In this document: piece after piece, positions 1 through 5,434 of the stretch
Layout: each line of letters starts with the position of its first letter
Numbering within the stretch: the first letter of the stretch is position 1
NCBI GenBank assembly: GCA_947372575.1
Contig: CANBUF010000162.1
Span: 1-5,434, forward strand
Direction of reading: 5' to 3'
From: Alcaligenaceae bacterium
Lineage (GTDB): Bacteria > Pseudomonadota > Gammaproteobacteria > Burkholderiales > Burkholderiaceae
DNA: 5,434 bases
Notes under the pieces: generated by a model
The model's input: only the letters and a program-made list of their open reading frames with translations
What the model was told of the DNA's origin: nothing
Databases searched by the model: none
Translations under genes and position numbers: made by a program

Positions 1-3
1 GAC

Positions 4-1164
4 TTGTCGCGCGAACATCAATTCACCTCTGAGTCCGTTACTGAGGGGCATCCAGATAAGCTGGCAGATCAAATTTCCGATGCCATACTGGATGCGGTGC
101 TTGCACAGGATCCTTTGAGTCGGGTAGCGGCATCGACGATATGCCATACCGGAATGGTCTTGCTTTTTGGTCAAATTTCAACCCATGCGACCGTCGATTA
201 CGCAAAAATTGCGCGCAACACTCTACGTGATATTGGTTACGATGATATCGCCTGTGGTTTGGACTACAAGGGGTGTGCGGTACTGACTGCGTTTGACAGA
301 CAAAGTCTGGATATCGCACTTGGCGTGAATCACTCTTCTGATGATCACGCGTATCAAGGGGCCGGAGATCAAGGCATGATGTTCGGCTACGCTGTCGATG
401 AGACGCCAGAATATATGCCAATGCCAATTATGCTTGCGCATCGGTTAGTTCGACAGCAAGCTGACTTGCGTCATCAGCACAAACTCGCCTGGCTCAGGCC
501 TGATGGCAAAGCGCAGGTTACGTTGCGTTACCTTGATGATCAGCCTGTCGCCATTGATACGATCGTATTTTCAACGCAACATGCACCGGACATTGCGATC
601 GAGACTCTGAGAGAAGCTGTCATCGAAGAGATCATCAAGCCGGTTTTACCACCAGGGCTTGCACGCGGAAATATTCAGTACTTGGTGAATCCGACTGGTC
701 GTTTTGTGATCGGTGGTCCGCAAGGAGATAGTGGCCTGACGGGTCGCAAACTCATGGTCGATACGTACGGTTCGTCTGCGCCGCATGGCGGTGGTGCTTT
801 CTCGGGCAAAGATCCCTCCAAAGTTGATCGTTCGGCCTCCTATGCCGCACGCTACATTGCAAAAAACGTTATCGCTGCAGGACTTGCCAAAAAATGTCTG
901 ATACAGGTTTCGTATGCGATCGGGGTGGCCCATCCGACCTCTCTAATGGTTAATACCTTTGGTACGGGGGTACTGAATGACCAGGAACTTGAACTCTTGA
1001 TCACCAGGGTATTTGACTGGCGTCCCGGAAAAATTATCCAGACCCTTGAATTGCTCAAGCCCATTTATCGTGAAACAGCCTGTTATGGACATTTTGGGCG
1101 TGAAGACACAGCATTCACCTGGGAGCGTTGTAATTTAGTGGAGTCTTTGAGAATGTCGATTTAG
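4..1164 (+). CDS. metK: Divergent S-adenosylmethionine synthetase (MetK homologue)
   Basis: Homologue of methionine adenosyltransferase, the cytosolic enzyme that makes S-adenosylmethionine from ATP and methionine. At 386 aa it is close to the usual length and collinear throughout. Conserved blocks are [13 protein letters not shown] (residues 7-19; His16 and Asp18 match E. coli His14 and Asp16), the gating-loop Gln100, GAGDQG (119-124), LRPDGK (164-169), [14 protein letters not shown] (229-242), GRK (247-249), [17 protein letters not shown] (261-277) and YGHFGRE (361-367). Lys169, Arg248, Lys249, Lys269, Lys273 and Asp275 are all present. The oddity is that Ser44 and Gln57 stand where E. coli has Glu42 (K+ site) and Glu55 (methionine amino group), and Ser243 replaces Cys239. 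The frame stays open to the left edge, but TTG at 4 gives a family-like N-terminus; its ribosome binding site is outside the window. Family membership is certain. Whether it performs the standard reaction is not, and it may be a second, diverged copy. Confidence 0.9.
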   Translation: MSREHQFTSESVTEGHPDKLADQISDAILDAVLAQDPLSRVAASTICHTGMVLLFGQISTHATVDYAKIARNTLRDIGYDDIACGLDYKGCAVLTAFDRQSLDIALGVNHSSDDHAYQGAGDQGMMFGYAVDETPEYMPMPIMLAHRLVRQQADLRHQHKLAWLRPDGKAQVTLRYLDDQPVAIDTIVFSTQHAPDIAIETLREAVIEEIIKPVLPPGLARGNIQYLVNPTGRFVIGGPQGDSGLTGRKLMVDTYGSSAPHGGGAFSGKDPSKVDRSASYAARYIAKNVIAAGLAKKCLIQVSYAIGVAHPTSLMVNTFGTGVLNDQELELLITRVFDWRPGKIIQTLELLKPIYRETACYGHFGREDTAFTWERCNLVESLRMSI

Positions 1165-1220
1165 AATGAGCTAAATAAGGTCTCTCTTGTCGGGGTGAGG
1201 TCAGTCACACAAGCGAGTCA

Positions 1221-1228
1221 AGGCAGGA
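1221..1228 (+). promoter_or_regulatory. Ribosome binding site for the REC-PAS-GGDEF-EAL gene
   Basis: AGGCAGGA lies five bases before the ATG at 1234. It decides the start in favour of this ATG over the in-frame GTG at 1195, which would add 13 residues without family resemblance ahead of the MNQAKVLIVEDS start typical of a receiver domain. Confidence 0.6.
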
Positions 1229-1233
1229 ACCAA

Positions 1234-3525
1234 ATGAATCAAGCAAAAGTTCTGATCGTTGAAGATAGCCAGATACAAGCGGAAATACTTCGTCGGTATC
1301 TGGTCGCTCGTGGCTTTACCTGTACCGTAGCCTCAGATGGCGAGGCAGGGCTGTTTGCCATTCGTTCCAATCGCCCCGACTTGGTGGTCAGTGATGTTCA
1401 GATGCCTGTGCTTGATGGCTATCATATGTGTGAACGCATTAAGGCAGATCCTTTGCTTCAATCGATTCCAGTGATTCTGCTGACAGCGCTCTCCGACCCT
1501 GTCGATGTGATTCGGGGGTTGAACGCAGGAGCTGAGGCCTACCTGACCAAGCCCTATGATAACGAACGCTTGTTAGTACAAGTCAATCGTCTGCTGGCAT
1601 CACCGCCTAAATCTGAAAAATTCGAGTCAGAGCTTGCACTTGAAGTAGAAATTGATAATTCAATTTACAGCGTGAAAGCGGGGCGTGAGCAAATCCTCCA
1701 GATGCTTGTGTCTACCTACGACAATGCGGCCCATCAGAACCAGTTGCTACGTAAGCTCGAAGAAGATTTGCATGCGTTAAACCAGCAACTGGAGTCTAAA
1801 GTCGTCGAGCGTACCGAGGCGCTTGCAAAAGAGGAGAAACGCGCCAGAGATGCTGAAACCAGATATCGCAATTTATTTGAGTTACTCCCCGAGGGCGTGG
1901 CACTGGTAAAACCCGACAACTGGAGCGTGTTGGAATTCAATGATGTCGCGTGTGGACAACTCGGTTACTTACGCGAAGAGTTCATTAATATCTCTTTGCT
2001 AAACATAGCTGCGCCTGAAGAGCGCGATGCGTTGCACGAGAGCCTTGGTCAGGCCATTCTCTATCCCCAACTCAGTTTCACAACGGTTCTGAATACGCGC
2101 GAAGGTGCCCCCCTTGATATGGAAGTTCGAACACGCCTCATCGAACTAGAAGGGCAGAAACTACTGAACTGCATTTTTCGGGATATTTCTGAAATCAATC
2201 GCGCAAAAAATATGGAGCGCGAGCTTGAGCATCTTTCTAAGCACGACCTGATTACGGATTTGCCTGGTAAAGAAATTATGCTCGAGGCTCTCACACAAGG
2301 TATGCATGTTGCAGAAAGAGAGCATGCGCAGATTACGTTGTTTGCAATTGAGTTAGGACGCCTCAACACACTCTCTGCAAGTCTGGGCCATGAGGCAACT
2401 GATTCAGTGCTCAAAGAGCTCGCCGATCGTTTGCGTGCATTGCAGCCCCCCGCACAGATGGTCGCCAGAATTCACAACGAAGATTTCATTTACATGGTCA
2501 ACGGGTCTTCTGATCCTGCCTCCTTGACTGAATTGCTGGCACGTTTAGTACGTGCGATCAACCTTCCTTTCCAATGGAATGGGGCTGTGCTTGAGTTGGA
2601 CCCCTATATTGGGATTGGTCTTTATCCAAAAGATGCAAAGGAACCTGAACTTTTGTTGCAAGCAACTGAAGCTGCCTTATATCAAGCGAAACAAGGTGGG
2701 CGAAAAGGCGTGGTGCTTGCCTCGCCCGAACTCAATGAGCAGGTGCAACATCTGATTCATAATGAAAACGAATTACGTACTGCATTTGTAAATCGCGAGT
2801 TTGAAATGTTTTTTCAACCGCGCGTCAATCTGGATCGTGGCAGTATCTCAGGTGCTGAGGCTCTGATCCGCTGGCGACATCCCGTGCGAGGTTTAGTCCC
2901 CCCGATTGACTTCATCCCGCTTGCCGAAGAGATTGGACTCATCACACCGATTACGATCTGGGCGTTAGATCAAGTGTGCCACCAGCAGAAAATCTGGCTG
3001 GATCAAGGCGTCAATATCGTACCGGTCTCCGTGAACCTGGTTGCAGAGCAGTTTCAAGACAATCACATCCTCGAGGTGCTTGAGCAGTCCCTGACTAAGT
3101 ACCAGTTACCCGCGCAGTATCTTGAAGTTGAGCTGACTGAGTCAGCCGCGATGAAAAACCCAGCACAAACGATTACGCTGCTCAAGAAAATTCGTGAGCT
3201 AGGTATCCTGATAGCAATTGATGATTTTGGAACGGGCTATTCGTCGCTCTCCTACCTTGAAAAGTTTCCGATCGATATTCTGAAAATTGATATTTCTTTT
3301 GTTCAAGGTGTCACGACAGACAAGCACGCAGCTTCAATCACCAGTGCAATTATCGCAATGGCCAAGGAATTGAATTTTTTGATTGTGGCTGAAGGCATTG
3401 AAAAAGAAGACCAGCGACAGTTCCTCACGCAGCACCATTGTGATGAAGGACAGGGGTATCTTTTTTCAAAACCTGTGCCTGCCGCCGACTTTGAAGCGTT
3501 ACTCTTGCGCGCTGCATCATACTGA
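1234..3525 (+). CDS. Response regulator: REC, coiled coil, PAS, degenerate GGDEF, EAL (c-di-GMP phosphodiesterase)
   Basis: A 763-aa cytoplasmic protein with no membrane segment or signal peptide. Residues 4-122 form a receiver domain with acidic pair Glu10/Asp11, phospho-acceptor Asp54 (VVSDVQMP), Thr84 and Lys106. Residues 140-215 are a charged helical linker, likely a coiled coil. About 206-320 is a PAS fold ending in the FRDISE motif. About 335-497 is a GGDEF domain whose signature reads HNEDF (414-418) and whose DPLTGLPNR-type motif is DLITDLPGK, so diguanylate cyclase activity is unlikely. About 511-757 is an EAL domain with the catalytic set intact: EALIRW (Glu542), Asn601, ELTE (Glu633, Glu636), DDFGTG (Asp663/664), Lys684, Asp686, EGIE (Glu720, Glu723) and Gln740. 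It is therefore expected to hydrolyse c-di-GMP to pGpG, controlled by phosphorylation of Asp54 and by the PAS ligand. The cognate kinase is not in the window. It follows metK by 69 bases with no clear terminator, so co-transcription is possible. Confidence 0.93.
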   Translation: MNQAKVLIVEDSQIQAEILRRYLVARGFTCTVASDGEAGLFAIRSNRPDLVVSDVQMPVLDGYHMCERIKADPLLQSIPVILLTALSDPVDVIRGLNAGAEAYLTKPYDNERLLVQVNRLLASPPKSEKFESELALEVEIDNSIYSVKAGREQILQMLVSTYDNAAHQNQLLRKLEEDLHALNQQLESKVVERTEALAKEEKRARDAETRYRNLFELLPEGVALVKPDNWSVLEFNDVACGQLGYLREEFINISLLNIAAPEERDALHESLGQAILYPQLSFTTVLNTREGAPLDMEVRTRLIELEGQKLLNCIFRDISEINRAKNMERELEHLSKHDLITDLPGKEIMLEALTQGMHVAEREHAQITLFAIELGRLNTLSASLGHEATDSVLKELADRLRALQPPAQMVARIHNEDFIYMVNGSSDPASLTELLARLVRAINLPFQWNGAVLELDPYIGIGLYPKDAKEPELLLQATEAALYQAKQGGRKGVVLASPELNEQVQHLIHNENELRTAFVNREFEMFFQPRVNLDRGSISGAEALIRWRHPVRGLVPPIDFIPLAEEIGLITPITIWALDQVCHQQKIWLDQGVNIVPVSVNLVAEQFQDNHILEVLEQSLTKYQLPAQYLEVELTESAAMKNPAQTITLLKKIRELGILIAIDDFGTGYSSLSYLEKFPIDILKIDISFVQGVTTDKHAASITSAIIAMAKELNFLIVAEGIEKEDQRQFLTQHHCDEGQGYLFSKPVPAADFEALLLRAASY

Positions 3526-3593
3526 GCACAACGCTTACAGAAAAAGGGCTCGCAGCATCGCATGGCTATATGCACAAACGCAGCAAGGTGTTG

Positions 3594-4541
3594 TTATCTG
3601 GGTGTCGAGTCATCCGCTAAAGGGTACTGACTGGCTGGATCGATATGGGTGAGCAAGTTCAGTACTCTGTGACGCTGCATAACAGCCTGTCTGGCTGCAA
3701 GCCCGATATCGTGCCCCTGTTCGACTGAGAGAGTACCTTCGACTTCGATGTGTGCATCGACAAGGATCATGTCTCCCATTTTGCGGGTACGCACATCGTG
3801 GACGCCCTCTACCCCGGGCGTCTCAAGCAAAGTCTTTGTGATCGCCTTGACTTCCTCATCGTTAGCAGAGCGGTCCATCAAGTCGTGAAATGCATCCGAT
3901 CCGAATTGCCAACCCATCTTGCCCACCATGAGGCCGACGATTAGTGCTGCAATTGGGTCGAGTATTGGATAGCCAAGAAGGTTGCCAACAATGCCAACAG
4001 ACACTACGAGCGAAGACGCTGCATCTGAGCGAGCATGCCAGGCGTTGGCGACCAGCATGCTGGATTTCACCGCTTTTGCAATCCTTAGCATGTACCGAAA
4101 CAACAGTTCTTTTGCTATCAATGCAAGTAGTGCAATCCAGAGAGCGATGACATGTACAGCAAGAATGGAGGAAGGGTCTTTGAGTTTTTCAAAAGCACTC
4201 CACAGCATGCCGATTGCAACGACAATCAGTATCCCCCCAACAGCCAGTGATGCTGCTGTCTCAAACCTCTGGTGGCCATAGGGATGGTCCTCATCCGCAT
4301 CTTTTTGGCTGTGGTGGTTGGCAAAGAGCACCACAAAATCCGAAATCAGGTCCGAAATTGAATGCACGCCGTCTGCGATCAGTGCCTGCGAGTGTGCAAT
4401 GACACCAATCAGAATTTGCGTAATTGACATGCCGATGTTGACCAACACACTGACCAATGTGCTTTTTTTAGCGGCACTGGCACGCTCTGCTGGAGTAAAA
4501 GTCGTATCTTCGCTATCGTCGTGCAAATCTTGATTAATCAA
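3594..4541 (-). CDS. Cation diffusion facilitator family metal efflux transporter
   Basis: A 315-aa inner-membrane transporter of the CDF family, which exports divalent metals such as Zn2+, Fe2+, Co2+ or Mn2+ in exchange for protons. Six hydrophobic segments lie at about 27-49, 53-75, 95-118, 126-150, 164-190 and 193-211. The transport site is visible as HSISD (60-64, TM2) and HARSD (169-173, TM5), a two-His/two-Asp arrangement. DHPYGHQRFE (85-94) follows TM2. The C-terminal cytoplasmic domain (about 216-305) has His248, His264, His277, His299 and Asp301, consistent with the regulatory metal sites of the family. I chose TTG at 4541: it has AAGGA six bases upstream and gives an N-terminus of usual length. 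The longer reading from TTG at 4613 would overlap the upstream gene by 80 bases. The start overlaps the oxidoreductase stop, implying coupled translation. The exact metal cannot be read from sequence; two HxxxD motifs lean towards zinc. Confidence 0.9.
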   Translation of the reverse strand: MINQDLHDDSEDTTFTPAERASAAKKSTLVSVLVNIGMSITQILIGVIAHSQALIADGVHSISDLISDFVVLFANHHSQKDADEDHPYGHQRFETAASLAVGGILIVVAIGMLWSAFEKLKDPSSILAVHVIALWIALLALIAKELLFRYMLRIAKAVKSSMLVANAWHARSDAASSLVVSVGIVGNLLGYPILDPIAALIVGLMVGKMGWQFGSDAFHDLMDRSANDEEVKAITKTLLETPGVEGVHDVRTRKMGDMILVDAHIEVEGTLSVEQGHDIGLAARQAVMQRHRVLNLLTHIDPASQYPLADDSTPR

Positions 4542-4542
4542 G
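4529..4542. repeat. 14-base perfect palindrome over the transporter start codon
   Basis: CTTGATTAATCAAG is its own reverse complement. With one mismatched pair it extends by three A/T pairs on each side (4525-4546). It contains both the TAA stop of the oxidoreductase gene and the TTG start of the transporter. On the - strand transcript it could fold as CUUGA paired with UCAAG around a UUAA loop, placing the start codon in the stem. It could also be a protein operator. Either role is inference; short AT-rich palindromes also arise by chance. Confidence 0.5.
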
Positions 4543-5434
4543 GTTTTTCCTTTTCTGAAAGCGCTGGGGACTAAAGGGTTGGAGCGCAATTTCTGGCTGT
4601 TGACCGTAAGCAAGCTGTGCGACCAGCCTTGAGGTACGTGCGGAGCTTACCAGCCCAACATGACCGTGGCCATAGGCGTGAATAATGTCGCGACTGCCAG
4701 TGGCTAGACCAATACAGGGCAAGCCATCCGGCGTACTGGGGCGTCTTCCCATCCAGAGGTCCAGCCGTTCCGCGGGCAGATTGCGGGGTAAGCCAGGATA
4801 TAGCGTCACAAGGTGATCTCTCAGAATCTCGGCGCGCCGCCAGTTCGGTATGTCATCCGGATCTGCGATTTCAACCTGGCCGGCGACTCGAAGCCCCTGT
4901 TCCATTGTGGTCACAATGACTTTGCAATCTGCAAACATGGTGGGCGTGCGAGGCGTCGCCTCTGGCTGGCGTAGTACCGCATGATAACCGCGCTCGGATT
5001 CAAGTGACACGTCATCCCCAGCGGCATGTGCCAGAGCTTTGGCGCGAGCCCCCGCAGCAATGACGGCACGGTCGCAGAGAATTTCGCCCTGGTCTGTGGT
5101 GACGGCCTTGAGCCGTCCCTGTTCAATGCGAAAACCTGTCGCACGTGTCTGCGTCAGGCGGGCGCCCTGAGACTGTGCGTGCCGAATCAGGGCCGCAGTA
5201 TAGGCTCCAGGATTTCTGCAGCTACCAGTCTCCTGGACCAGAACACCAAACGTATAGCGTGCATCCAGGTCTGGCTCGAGCACCTGCAATGCGTAGGCTT
5301 CAAGTTCTATCCACTGAATGCCTTCTTTTTTACGGATCGCCCAGGCGCGGGCGTCTTGCTCGAAATGAGCGCGAGATAAAAAAGCATGCAAAAGACCGCG
5401 TCGCTCAATGAGGTCAGGCACGCCAATCTGTATC
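4534..5434 (-). CDS. DadA-like FAD-dependent oxidoreductase (partial, N-terminus outside window)
   Basis: C-terminal 299 codons of an FAD oxidoreductase of the D-amino acid dehydrogenase/DAO family, which oxidises amines or amino acids with electrons passed to FAD. The frame is open to the right edge (IQIG precedes the GTG at 5421), so that GTG is not taken as the start; roughly 100-110 residues with the GxGxxG dinucleotide fold are probably missing. Counting from that GTG as residue 1, visible family marks are GVLVQETGSCRNP (59-71), VIAAGARAKALA (120-131, second FAD-contact strand), ERGYH (143-147), GLRVAGQVE (176-184), WMGRRPSTPDGLPCIG (223-238) and the C-terminal flavin motif HAYGHGHVGL (248-257). 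The end, PFSPQRF, is typical of the family. Its stop overlaps the start of the metal transporter. It belongs to the broader DadA-like group and I would not name it dadA; the substrate is unknown. Its GC content looks higher than that of the + strand genes. Confidence 0.88.
   Translation of the reverse strand, partial: IQIGVPDLIERRGLLHAFLSRAHFEQDARAWAIRKKEGIQWIELEAYALQVLEPDLDARYTFGVLVQETGSCRNPGAYTAALIRHAQSQGARLTQTRATGFRIEQGRLKAVTTDQGEILCDRAVIAAGARAKALAHAAGDDVSLESERGYHAVLRQPEATPRTPTMFADCKVIVTTMEQGLRVAGQVEIADPDDIPNWRRAEILRDHLVTLYPGLPRNLPAERLDLWMGRRPSTPDGLPCIGLATGSRDIIHAYGHGHVGLVSSARTSRLVAQLAYGQQPEIALQPFSPQRFQKRKNLD
4548..4552 (-). promoter_or_regulatory. Ribosome binding site for the CDF transporter
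   Basis: On the - strand, AAGGA within AAAAGGAAAAACC sits six bases ahead of the TTG at 4541, inside the last codons of the oxidoreductase gene. It supports the short start and re-initiation by ribosomes finishing the upstream gene. Confidence 0.6.

Noticed and set aside
38..933. Long antisense reading frames under metK (38-427, 223-441, 646-933)
   Set aside because: They lie wholly opposite a conserved gene, have no recognisable domain and have low-complexity, Arg/His-rich composition typical of shadow frames.
1147..1177. Possible promoter before the regulator gene (TTGAGA, 19-base gap, TAAATA)
   Set aside because: The spacing is long and the -10 match is poor; such matches are expected by chance.
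1195..1233. GTG at 1195 as start of the response regulator
   Set aside because: It has no clear ribosome binding site and adds 13 residues with no family match; ATG at 1234 has AGGCAGGA at good spacing.
2061..2414. 117-codon antisense frame under the PAS/GGDEF region
   Set aside because: Ser/Arg-rich shadow of the real gene with no recognised motif.
3526..3593. Terminator between the convergent genes
   Set aside because: No stable GC-rich inverted repeat was found. There is only a four-pair GCAT/ATGC stem at about 3560 and a direct repeat of CGCAGCA, neither followed by a proper T run.
3383..3652. + strand frame crossing the convergent gap
   Set aside because: It starts inside the EAL domain in another frame and ends inside the transporter gene; no domain and no ribosome binding site.
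4542..4613. TTG at 4613 as start of the CDF transporter
   Set aside because: It would overlap the oxidoreductase gene by 80 bases and make an unusual N-terminus; the TTG at 4541 has a good ribosome binding site.
5026..5411. + strand frames opposite the oxidoreductase gene
   Set aside because: They lie opposite well-conserved flavoprotein motifs; open frames here follow from high GC.

Overview
The window looks like a stretch of betaproteobacterial chromosome, possibly Burkholderiales/Alcaligenaceae-like. This assignment rests on recalled family resemblance, not a search. The main support is the S-adenosylmethionine synthetase at the left end, which carries blocks typical of betaproteobacterial MetK ([30 protein letters not shown]). 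The cation transporter and FAD oxidoreductase also read like Burkholderiales proteins. Four protein genes fill almost the whole window. I see no RNA gene, mobile element or CRISPR array.

Layout: two genes run rightward and two run leftward, converging on a 68-base gap at 3526-3593. On the + strand come a metK homologue (4-1164, TTG start, at the window edge) and, 69 bases later, a soluble response regulator with the order REC, coiled coil, PAS, degenerate GGDEF, EAL (1234-3525). On the - strand come a DadA-like FAD oxidoreductase whose N-terminus lies beyond the right edge (5434-4534) and a cation diffusion facilitator (4541-3594). The transporter's TTG start overlaps the oxidoreductase stop codon, so these two are probably translationally coupled.

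Functionally, the + strand pair combines a methyl-donor enzyme homologue with a c-di-GMP regulator that should degrade c-di-GMP under control of a partner kinase not present here. Nothing in the sequence links the two mechanistically. The - strand pair looks like a small operon joining amine or amino-acid oxidation to divalent metal efflux.

The most notable observation is that the MetK homologue has lost two near-invariant acidic residues, those matching E. coli Glu42 and Glu55, while keeping the ATP and triphosphate site residues. This suggests a diverged paralogue with altered methionine-site or K+-site chemistry, or a decaying copy. Second are the HNEDF replacement of the GGDEF signature and a 14-base perfect palindrome lying over the start codon of the transporter. 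I do not see a clearly new multi-gene system.
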